Part shown: positions 1 to 5,939 of the stretch, piece after piece
Numbering within the stretch: position 1 is the stretch's first letter
Layout of the letters: every line of letters starts with the position of its first letter
Source of the DNA: Anaerolineaceae bacterium
Lineage (GTDB): Bacteria; Chloroflexota; Anaerolineae; Anaerolineales; Anaerolineaceae
Direction: 5' to 3'
DNA length: 7,941 bases
Assembly (NCBI GenBank): GCA_003446605.1
Contig: DMDF01000191.1
Location: forward strand, 1 to 7,941
Program-made: the position numbers and the translations under genes
The notes under the pieces: model-generated
Seen by the model: the letters and a program-made list of their open reading frames with translations, nothing else
What the model was told of the DNA's origin: nothing
The model's database searches: none

Positions 1-3000
1 CCTGAACCTACTACCGAGCCTACCTTTGAACCAACTCAGATTCCTACCGATGTTCCGCTCCCCACTGAACTGCCCACAGTAGAGCCCACTATTCAACCTG
101 ACAATCAATTCGCCTGGGAATTGGTCGTCAAATTGGATGATATCTCCCGCGCCACTGCCTCCCAATCGGTCAACGCTCAGGCGGATTCCCTCGTTGCACA
201 ACAGGTCACCGCTCAATTCTCCGACAACCAGCTCATCCTCTCTGGTTCCCGTGACCTCGACCAACTTCGCACGATCTTGTACGATTCCGCCATTGATGGC
301 TTTGATTTTTTGGGGGGACCGACTGAAATCCTGATTTCCCTACCGTCGGACGGTACTCCTTTCACCCTCCACCTCGAATCGCGTATCTCCACCGGTTACT
401 CCTGGGATTTCCTTTCCAGCTCCAGTAATAATGCCACACTTGCCGTCGATCCCTCCTTCACCAGCTATTCCTCTGAATTCGGTATCGGTACCCCGGTCAT
501 CCAGAGCATGCTCCTCTCCCCTGACCAGAGCGGCGATATGTCCATCGCGCTGGTCTATCAGCGTCCTTTTGAACCCGCCAGTCAGATCAAGACTACCATC
601 TCCCTTTCGCTCCCTGCCGCCAACCCCATTCTTGACTTGAGTGACCCTACCCCGGTGCGAGTCCTGTCTGCCTCTTCCCAGGAAGACGAAACCCTATCAC
701 AAGAAAGTGCCTTTGACGATCTGGATGTAGATGTAAATAACATGCCCTCTTCCTTTGACTGGCGTACCCAGGGCGTTGTACCTGCAGTCCGAGACCAGGG
801 CGCCTGCGGCAGCTGTTGGGCATTTGGTACGGTCGGGGTTATGGAATCTGCCATCAAGATTGCTGGCGGTCCCATGACAGACCTCTCCGAGCAATTCCTT
901 GTCTCTTGCAATAGAAGCGGCTGGAGCTGCAGCGGCGGTCTCACAGCGCATATGTACCATTACGATCGGCTTGCCAATAATCAGACAGCTATTGGCGCAG
1001 TTTTGGAGTCTTCCAAACCGTACCTTGCCACCAATAGCTCCTGCCCTAGTGCTTACAGTCATCCTTACAGATTGACCGGGTGGACGTACATCAGCCTCTC
1101 ACAAGGCTCACTCGCTACCGTTGAACAGATCAAAGCAGCTATCCTCCAGTATGGACCTGTAACAGCGCGCATGATTGTGGGACCTGCATTCCAACGCTAT
1201 TCGGGGGGAGTTTTCTCTACCAATGAAACTTATGGCACCTATCATCAAATCATCCTGGTTGGCTGGGATGACAGCACACAGAGCTGGATCCTGCGCAATA
1301 GCTGGGGACCATCCTGGGGTGAAAATGGCTACATGCGCATCAAATACAATACTTCCCGCATTGGGGAAGGTACTTCAGCTGTGGTTTACAAGGATGGCAG
1401 TGTTCCACAGGCAACCTCACCTGTTGGAGATACAGCCGACGCAACACCAACCTATAAATGGACTCCTGTAAGTGGTGCTACCAAGTATTACTATGAACTA
1501 TACAGAGGAACAACCAAGGTTTATGCTATCACCGTTAATTCCAGTGCTTGCACTACATCTGAATGCACCAGTACCCCTTCAACCCAATTAACTACTAGCA
1601 GTAACTATAAATGGCGGGTTAGAGCATACGTGAACAGCGCCTGGAAATCTTTTAGCGCATATAAATATTTCTCAGTGGTCAGCCCAGTCCCCAATCCCAT
1701 ATCGCCAATCTGGAATATTCTCGACACAACGCCCGATTTTTCGTTTTCTAAAGTGTATGACGCTGATCAATATGAGATCGAGGTTTATCGTTACCCTTAT
1801 ACAAGCGATGCAAAAGTGTTCAGTGCAACTCTGGCTGGGTCATCCTGCCCCTCTTCACCCTGTACAATGTATCCAGGAAAATACCTTGACTACAGTACAA
1901 ACTATTATCGCTGGAGGGTAAGAGCCGGTATAGATGGTATATGGCAGACTTTCAGTACCTATCGCTACTTTAAGCCAATTAACCCCTATCCCACCTTATT
2001 AACACCAAGCGGAACTATTGAGGACACTACCCCGACATTCACATGGTCAAAAGTAAACGAAGCTACTCAATATAATTACGAACTCTACAAGGGTTCAACG
2101 AAGGTCTACAGTATAACGATTCCTTCCAGTGCTTGTGGTGTAGATTCCTGCAGCAGCACACCTGCTACAAAATTAGCTAGCAGCACAAGTTATAAATGGC
2201 ACATTCGGTCGTACATTGGGAACACTTGGTATGCATTCTCTGACTACAAATTTTTCGCCCTTGATACCATACCTGACCCCATCAGTCCTCTAGCAGATTC
2301 AACCGATATAACACCAACTTATAAATGGAGACCGATCAGTACTGCTACCAAATATTATTATGAGGTTTACAATACCTATCCTTCCACAACCCCTAAAAAA
2401 ATATACGGCATCACTGTGTCTACCAGTGCATGCAATGCAACCGAATGTAGCAGCACCCCCGCAACCAAACTAACAGGTGGAGATTTTAAGTGGAGGGTAA
2501 GAGCATACGTAGATGGTGTCTGGCAAACCTTTAGCTCCGACAAAGGTTTTTGGGTAACGACAATTCCCAATCCTCTAGAACCGTCCAACGGAGGTTCAAC
2601 TCAAGATTCAACACCTACCTACAAGTGGGCAAAAATTAAGGTTGCCACTAAATACTATTATGAATTGTACAAAGACACAAAAAAAATCTACGCCATAATC
2701 GTCCAATCATCCGCCTGTGATGATCATTATTGTTACAGCACTCCTGCTACGAAATTAGCTGGCAATACAAACTACAAATGGAGAGTTCGTTCGTACGTTG
2801 AAGACACCTGGCAAAGCTTCAGCCCATACAGCACATTTTATGTCAATTTGACACCCCGTCTTATTAATCCGTATAGTGGAACTATCTACGACCAAACCCC
2901 AACGTATAAATGGACAAAGGTAATGGATGCAACAAAATATTACTATGATGTTTTTAAGTATCCCTATACCAGTGCAGATAGAGTATATAGCATATCGGTT

Positions 3001-3147
3001 CCATCCAGCGTTTGTGAAGGATCGTATTGTTACAGTACGCCGTCAACTACCTTACAAAAAGGTGCTCATTATCGCTGGAGAGCAAGGGCATACATAGATG
3101 GTGCCTGGCAAACATTCAGCACCTATACCACTTTTTTGGTCAAATAA
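1..3147 (+). CDS. Secreted papain-family (C1A) cysteine protease with N-terminal chagasin-like domain and six C-terminal Fn3-like repeats (5' partial)
   Basis: The reading frame is open from base 1 to the TAA at 3145-3147 (1048 visible residues), so the true start and any signal peptide lie upstream; the TTG at 121 is internal. Order, numbering from base 1: Pro/Thr-rich linker (1-35), unassigned segment (about 39-105), chagasin-like domain (107-206), acidic linker (about 208-247), papain catalytic domain (248-466), six repeats (473-1048). The catalytic domain is complete: oxyanion Gln266 and nucleophile Cys272 in QGACGSCWAF, His415 in YHQIILVGW, Asn433 in RNSWGPSWGENGY, plus Cys269, Cys303, Cys310 and Cys348 placed like the papain disulfides. 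Its expected role is extracellular endopeptidase. No ERFNIN/I29 propeptide is visible; the inhibitor-like domain sits in its place. The repeats probably mediate surface or substrate attachment. The 3' third is much more AT-rich than the 5' part. Family assignment is firm; substrate is unknown. Confidence 0.93.
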   Translation, partial: PEPTTEPTFEPTQIPTDVPLPTELPTVEPTIQPDNQFAWELVVKLDDISRATASQSVNAQADSLVAQQVTAQFSDNQLILSGSRDLDQLRTILYDSAIDGFDFLGGPTEILISLPSDGTPFTLHLESRISTGYSWDFLSSSSNNATLAVDPSFTSYSSEFGIGTPVIQSMLLSPDQSGDMSIALVYQRPFEPASQIKTTISLSLPAANPILDLSDPTPVRVLSASSQEDETLSQESAFDDLDVDVNNMPSSFDWRTQGVVPAVRDQGACGSCWAFGTVGVMESAIKIAGGPMTDLSEQFLVSCNRSGWSCSGGLTAHMYHYDRLANNQTAIGAVLESSKPYLATNSSCPSAYSHPYRLTGWTYISLSQGSLATVEQIKAAILQYGPVTARMIVGPAFQRYSGGVFSTNETYGTYHQIILVGWDDSTQSWILRNSWGPSWGENGYMRIKYNTSRIGEGTSAVVYKDGSVPQATSPVGDTADATPTYKWTPVSGATKYYYELYRGTTKVYAITVNSSACTTSECTSTPSTQLTTSSNYKWRVRAYVNSAWKSFSAYKYFSVVSPVPNPISPIWNILDTTPDFSFSKVYDADQYEIEVYRYPYTSDAKVFSATLAGSSCPSSPCTMYPGKYLDYSTNYYRWRVRAGIDGIWQTFSTYRYFKPINPYPTLLTPSGTIEDTTPTFTWSKVNEATQYNYELYKGSTKVYSITIPSSACGVDSCSSTPATKLASSTSYKWHIRSYIGNTWYAFSDYKFFALDTIPDPISPLADSTDITPTYKWRPISTATKYYYEVYNTYPSTTPKKIYGITVSTSACNATECSSTPATKLTGGDFKWRVRAYVDGVWQTFSSDKGFWVTTIPNPLEPSNGGSTQDSTPTYKWAKIKVATKYYYELYKDTKKIYAIIVQSSACDDHYCYSTPATKLAGNTNYKWRVRSYVEDTWQSFSPYSTFYVNLTPRLINPYSGTIYDQTPTYKWTKVMDATKYYYDVFKYPYTSADRVYSISVPSSVCEGSYCYSTPSTTLQKGAHYRWRARAYIDGAWQTFSTYTTFLVK
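319..618 (+). other. Chagasin-like (I42) inhibitor domain inside the protease gene
   Basis: This segment encodes residues 107-206 of the protease. It has the three landmarks of chagasin-type cysteine-protease inhibitors in the right order: STGYSW at 130-135 (family loop NxTTGYxW), GIGTP at 161-165 (family loop GxGG, here degenerate) and RPFEP at 188-192 (family loop RPW), followed by a final beta strand. In chagasin these loops enter the papain active-site cleft. Lying just before the catalytic domain, it could act as a built-in inhibitor or pro-region. The same motifs recur in the separate lipoprotein at 3209-3655, which supports the call. The inhibitory function is inferred: the first Asn is Arg128 here and the second loop is weak. 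Confidence 0.78.
1417..3144 (+). repeat. Six tandem Fn3/Ig-like repeats with a Cys-x4-Cys pair, arranged as three two-domain units
   Basis: Repeats of 94-100 residues begin at about bases 1417, 1699, 1999, 2281, 2575 and 2863. Each has a TPTYKW-like first strand, a KYYYELY-like strand, a conserved SSAC followed by a second Cys exactly four residues on (all six copies), a STPxTxL stretch, a YKWRVRAY strand and a WQTFSxYxxF end. The layout suits a beta-sandwich of Fn3 type; the cysteine pairs could form disulfides outside the cell. Copies 1, 3 and 5 have a five-residue hairpin after ELY, while copies 2, 4 and 6 have a 9-10 residue version, often with YPYTS, after VY or VF. I did not match them to a named family. 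Confidence 0.85.
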
Positions 3148-3160
3148 TATGTTTGCTTAA

Positions 3161-3203
3161 TAGAGGGGTGATGTTATCATCCCTCTATATATTTATAGAG
3201 AGG
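3161..3203 (+). promoter_or_regulatory. Two mutually exclusive RNA hairpins covering the inhibitor gene's ribosome binding site
   Basis: Hairpin 1 pairs 3161-3172 with 3176-3187 (12 pairs including one G-U, three-base loop). Hairpin 2 pairs 3183-3189 with 3194-3200 (7 pairs, four-base loop) and covers half of the Shine-Dalgarno sequence GAGAGG at 3198-3203; in another register CCTCT at 3182-3186 pairs with AGAGG at 3199-3203. Bases 3183-3187 are shared, so both hairpins cannot form together. Hairpin 1 could also protect the protease mRNA end or act as a weak terminator, although no clean T-run follows. The pairing is seen in the sequence; the regulatory role is inferred. Confidence 0.45.
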
Positions 3204-3208
3204 TTGAA

Positions 3209-3655
3209 ATGAAAAGTAATTATTTAGTTACCTCACTACTGGTTCTGATCACAGCGCTGATCTTTTCAAGCTGCACAACGCAAGACATGAATAGAAATGA
3301 TGATATGGATATCGAACTAACTGGAAAAGACAATGGCACATCAGTCTCCCTGAAAAATGGAGCTACGATCACCATCCGGCTCGAAGGGAATATTACAACA
3401 GGATATGCATGGGATATAAAAGAAATTGATGAGAATTTCTTTAAGCAGATTGGCGATATTGAATACGTCAAAAAAGAATCCATGGATTCGAATACAGATG
3501 AAAATAGCCCCGTAGGTGCTTCAGGCGAATTCGTTTTCACTTTTTCTGCGATCCAAAGCGGAGAAACCACCCTACAACTTCAATATCATCGCTCTTTTGA
3601 AGAAGGCGTGGAACCACTTGAAGTCTTCACTGTTTCATTCGTAATTTCAGATTGA
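3209..3655 (+). CDS. Chagasin-like (I42) cysteine protease inhibitor, predicted lipoprotein
   Basis: This 148-residue protein begins with a basic, then hydrophobic signal ending at FSSC, with Cys22 as the probable lipidation site; Phe at -3 is less usual than Leu. After a short polar spacer comes one chagasin-like domain: NITTGYAW at 61-68, GASG at 103-106 and YHRSFEE at 126-132, with final strands to the C terminus. In this family the loops block papain-type proteases reversibly. The predicted location is the outer face of the cytoplasmic membrane. The ATG at 3209 is five bases after GAGAGG. It lies 61 bases after a papain-type protease that has a similar domain, so that enzyme is the obvious candidate target, for self-protection or for control at the surface. 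RPW of the classical loop is RSF here. The family call is strong; the target is inferred. Confidence 0.87.
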   Translation: MKSNYLVTSLLVLITALIFSSCTTQDMNRNDDMDIELTGKDNGTSVSLKNGATITIRLEGNITTGYAWDIKEIDENFFKQIGDIEYVKKESMDSNTDENSPVGASGEFVFTFSAIQSGETTLQLQYHRSFEEGVEPLEVFTVSFVISD

Positions 3656-3691
3656 TTGCAACCAAGTCATTCTTTATTCACGAAATGATAA

Positions 3692-3718
3692 TAGAAAAGG
3701 ATAATAAACCCTTTTCTG
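3692..3718 (+). terminator. Possible terminator or 3'-end hairpin after the inhibitor gene
   Basis: AGAAAAGG at 3693-3700 pairs with CCTTTTCT at 3710-3717 around a nine-base loop, with one possible T-G pair outside. It lies 38 bases past the stop codon. No T-run follows, so it is a poor fit to an intrinsic terminator and may only mark the mRNA end. The rest of the gap up to 3800 is AT-rich, with no ORF or RNA gene that I can recognise. Confidence 0.3.
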
Positions 3719-3802
3719 AGGGTGTTGAAAGAAGTCGTAATTCTAGATAAAACTAGCTTGAAGGCGATAATTAGTTAGAAAACAGATCCGGTAGATCATG
3801 AT

Positions 3803-3831
3803 TTGACTCTTTGCCTTTTCACTATTACAAT
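3803..3831 (+). promoter_or_regulatory. Sigma70-type promoter for the FmdB-like gene and SDR gene
   Basis: TTGACT at 3803-3808 and TACAAT at 3826-3831 are separated by exactly 17 bases, five of six matches to consensus in each box. Transcription should start near 3838, leaving a leader of about 18 bases before the ATG at 3856. A small inverted repeat, TCAC-GATTT-GTGA (3831-3843), overlaps the expected start and could be an operator, but its arms are only four bases long. Confidence 0.65.
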
Positions 3832-3855
3832 CACGATTTGTGAAAGGATACGACC

Positions 3856-4077
3856 ATGCCTATCTACGAATATATTTGCCAGAACTGCGGAGCAACATTT
3901 GATCAATTAAGATCTTTCTCTCAAGCAGATGATCCCATCGCCTGCCCACAATGTGCACAATCTCAATCGAAACGGAAACTTTCTTCTTTTTTTGCCCATA
4001 ACGAATCCGGTAATTCCGCACATTCCTCACACAATTGTGGTTCATGCAGTGGTGGTTCCTGCTCTACCTGTCATTAA
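3856..4077 (+). CDS. FmdB-family zinc-ribbon regulatory protein
   Basis: The 73-residue product opens with MPIYEYICQNCG, the hallmark of the FmdB family, and continues with a second pair at CPQC; Cys8, Cys11, Cys30 and Cys33 form a likely four-cysteine zinc ribbon. The C-terminal tail is rich in Ser, Gly, His and Cys, with Cys61, Cys64, Cys69 and Cys72 and a terminal His73, and might bind a second metal. Family members are small cytoplasmic proteins, often called putative regulators after the fmd locus of methylotrophs; their molecular role is largely undefined. The start is set by AAAGGA at 3843-3848, seven bases before ATG. It is followed after 21 bases by the SDR gene and probably shares its transcript. 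Confidence 0.9.
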   Translation: MPIYEYICQNCGATFDQLRSFSQADDPIACPQCAQSQSKRKLSSFFAHNESGNSAHSSHNCGSCSGGSCSTCH

Positions 4078-4098
4078 TTTGAAGTATTGGAGCGAATC

Positions 4099-4908
4099 AT
4101 GAAAAACTTCGAAAATAAAACCGCACTCATTACCGGTGGTTCAAGTGGCATCGGTCTCGCTGTTGCCGAAAAATTAGTTGCTCTGGGCACCAATGTATGG
4201 ATCCTCGCGCGCCGTCAAAACACCCTGCAATCAGCTTCCCAAGAATTAGAGAAAGTGAAGCTACATAAAGACCAACGAATCATCACCATTCAGGCAGATG
4301 TTTCTGATTATTCTGCGTTGAAAATCGCATTAGAAAAAGCAATCGCCCAATATGGTGCACCGGATTTGTTGGTAAATTCCGCTGGTATCGCACATCCCGG
4401 AGAATTCATCTCTCTTGATCATCAGGTTTATGATGATGTCATACGCATTAACTATTTAGGAACCGTATTTACTACAAAAATTGTCGCACCTTACATGGTT
4501 GAACGGAAACAAGGTTATATTGTAAATATCAGTTCGCTGGCTGGGGTGGTACCTATCTATGGATACTCTGCTTATGCGCCCTCAAAATATGCCGTCAATG
4601 CTTTTTCAAGCATTCTCAAAACCGAATTGGCAGTGTACAACATCAAAATTTCTGTTGTTTATCCTCCTGACACCGATACTCCACAATTGGAATTTGAAAA
4701 TACTATTAAACCTGCTATCACGAAAGCAATTACAGAAAGTGGTGGGCTTTTATCCGCTTCTGCAGTTGCAGATACCATTATTAACGGAATTAAAAAAGAA
4801 AAATTCTCTATCGTTCCTGGAACTGAGGGAAAATTACTAAAAGCTTTTTCATCGATTGTAGGGAGAGTGCTCCACAACTCCGCTGTTCGAAAGGCAAAAA
4901 GTAAGTAG
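4099..4908 (+). CDS. Short-chain dehydrogenase/reductase, 3-ketodihydrosphingosine reductase-like
   Basis: This is a 269-residue classical SDR with a complete NAD(P) fold: TGGSSGIG at 12-19, NSAG at 93-96, Asn118, Ser146, Tyr159 and Lys163 (YAPSK). After the active site it carries PPDTDTP at 189-195 followed by E-N-x-x-K-P, a signature of eukaryotic 3-ketodihydrosphingosine reductases (KDSR/Tsc10), which reduce 3-ketosphinganine to sphinganine with NADPH. The Arg-Arg pair after the second strand (WILARR, 36-41) suits NADPH. No membrane helix is evident, unlike the eukaryotic enzymes. I chose ATG 4099 because GGAG at 4089-4092 lies six bases upstream; the in-frame TTG at 4087 overlaps that site. 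SDR identity is certain. The sphingoid substrate is inferred from the motif, and another long-chain 3-keto lipid is possible; no serine palmitoyltransferase gene is visible nearby. Confidence 0.88.
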   Translation: MKNFENKTALITGGSSGIGLAVAEKLVALGTNVWILARRQNTLQSASQELEKVKLHKDQRIITIQADVSDYSALKIALEKAIAQYGAPDLLVNSAGIAHPGEFISLDHQVYDDVIRINYLGTVFTTKIVAPYMVERKQGYIVNISSLAGVVPIYGYSAYAPSKYAVNAFSSILKTELAVYNIKISVVYPPDTDTPQLEFENTIKPAITKAITESGGLLSASAVADTIINGIKKEKFSIVPGTEGKLLKAFSSIVGRVLHNSAVRKAKSK

Positions 4909-4916
4909 CTTTTTTA
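4896..4916 (+). terminator. Weak candidate intrinsic terminator at the end of the SDR gene
   Basis: AAAAAG at 4896-4901 can pair with CTTTTT at 4909-4914 around a seven-base loop, and the T-run continues to 4915. The stem is only six pairs, almost all A-T, and overlaps the end of the coding region, so stability is doubtful. It fits the gene order, because a new promoter follows at about 4950. Confidence 0.3.
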
Positions 4917-4949
4917 TAATAATCGTATTCACGATTTACGAAGTTACTC

Positions 4950-4979
4950 TTAACGCTCTATTTTTACGGGTGATATACT
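4950..4979 (+). promoter_or_regulatory. Extended -10 promoter upstream of argF
   Basis: TATACT at 4974-4979 is preceded by TG at 4971-4972, an extended -10 element. TTAACG at 4950-4955 is an imperfect -35 box with an 18-base spacer. Transcription would start near 4986, giving a leader of about 25 bases to the argF ATG at 5011. I found no convincing complete ARG box for an ArgR-type repressor; only a TGAAT half-site at 4989-4993. Confidence 0.5.
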
Positions 4980-5010
4980 GATTGGTATTGAATCTATTAA
5001 TGAGGATAAC

Positions 5011-5934
5011 ATGAAAAAAGATTTCCTGGCAATCGCTGACTACTCTCCCGATGAATTAAACGAACTGCTTAACCTAGCTGTAAAGTTGAAAAAAGAGTAC
5101 TTTGAACACGGCAACCAGCCCCTTCTAAAGGGTAAAGTTTTAGGTATGATCTTTAATAAACCCAGTTTGCGCACTAGAATCAGTTTTGATATGGCTATGC
5201 GCCATCTGGGTGGGGATGCCCTTTTCATTTCACCCAATGAAATTGGTCTGGGAAAACGGGAGTCAATTGCTGATGTTGCCCGTGTGCTCTCAGGTTACGT
5301 CCAGGGTATTATGGCACGCGTCTTTGAGCACGACCATGTCCTTCAACTGGCTAAATGGGCGGATGTTCCCGTCATCAATGGATTGAGTGATTACAACCAT
5401 CCCTGCCAGGCAATGGCAGATATCTTAACCATCAAAGAGAATTTCGAGTCACTTCCCGGTTTAAATGTAACTTATGTTGGTGATGGAAACAACGTCGCAG
5501 TATCTCTGATGCATGTTTGTGCAAAATTGGGTCTCAACTTTACCATTGCCAGCCCCGAGGGATATGATCTCCCAGAAAATACCATAAAATTGGCTCGTGA
5601 ATTTGCCACTTCTTCAGGTAGCAGTTTAAAATTCCTGCGCGATCCTCATCAGGCAGTTGCTGGGGCGCAAGTGATTTATACCGATACGTGGACCAGTATG
5701 GGGCAGGAAGAGGAAGCCCTTAAACGCGAAAAAGTTTTCCCACCCTATCAGGTCAATCAAGCCATGCTTTCAGAAGCAGACTCAGAAGCTATTGTATTGC
5801 ACTGCCTGCCCGCTCATCGTGGACAGGAAATAACCGATGAGGTTGCAGATGGGAGCCATTCACGCTTGTTCCCCCAAGCGCATAACCGCTTACACGCTCA
5901 AAAAGCAATTCTTCTCCGTTTACTTCAAGGATAA
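5011..5934 (+). CDS. argF: Ornithine carbamoyltransferase
   Basis: The 307-residue length is typical of the family. The enzyme condenses carbamoyl phosphate with L-ornithine to citrulline in the cytoplasm and can run in reverse in arginine catabolism. Carbamoyl-phosphate site: SLRTR at 52-56 (family S-x-R-T-R) and HPCQ at 130-133. Ornithine site: Asp225 and SMG at 229-231, and HCLP at 264-267, the last marking an ornithine rather than an aspartate carbamoyltransferase. All key residues are present and no frame break is seen. The ATG at 5011 follows GAGGA at 5002-5006 by four bases. It is the first gene of a tight cluster with ornithine aminotransferase and pyruvate kinase. Whether it is biosynthetic (argF) or catabolic (arcB) cannot be settled from sequence: neither arginine deiminase nor carbamate kinase is in view. 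Confidence 0.96.
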   Translation: MKKDFLAIADYSPDELNELLNLAVKLKKEYFEHGNQPLLKGKVLGMIFNKPSLRTRISFDMAMRHLGGDALFISPNEIGLGKRESIADVARVLSGYVQGIMARVFEHDHVLQLAKWADVPVINGLSDYNHPCQAMADILTIKENFESLPGLNVTYVGDGNNVAVSLMHVCAKLGLNFTIASPEGYDLPENTIKLAREFATSSGSSLKFLRDPHQAVAGAQVIYTDTWTSMGQEEEALKREKVFPPYQVNQAMLSEADSEAIVLHCLPAHRGQEITDEVADGSHSRLFPQAHNRLHAQKAILLRLLQG

Positions 5935-5939
5935 CCTTA

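Noticed and set aside
121..123. TTG as the start codon of the protease gene
   Set aside because: The same frame is open back to base 1 and encodes a typical Pro/Thr-rich linker, so this is an internal Leu codon of a gene that begins outside the window.
582..1062. Reverse-strand ORFs of about 120 codons (582-944 and 697-1062)
   Set aside because: They lie antisense to the chagasin linker and catalytic domain, have no ribosome site or recognisable domain, and arise from the codon pattern of the real gene.
3220..3570. Reverse-strand ORF of 116 codons opposite the inhibitor gene
   Set aside because: It is wholly antisense to a clear chagasin-like gene, with no Shine-Dalgarno and no recognisable motif.
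4087..4089. TTG as the start of the SDR gene
   Set aside because: It overlaps GGAG at 4089-4092, which is well spaced for ATG 4099, and SDR family members begin close to that Met.
3831..4937. Shared TCACGATTT at 3831-3839 and 4929-4937 upstream of two transcription units, with a related TTCACGA at 3677-3683, as a common operator
   Set aside because: Many 9-base matches are expected by chance in 8 kb, the flanks do not agree, and the positions relative to the two promoters differ (downstream of one -10, upstream of the other -35).
4987..5003. ARG-box-like site before argF
   Set aside because: Only the TGAAT half-site is present; the inverted ATTCA half is missing at the expected spacing.
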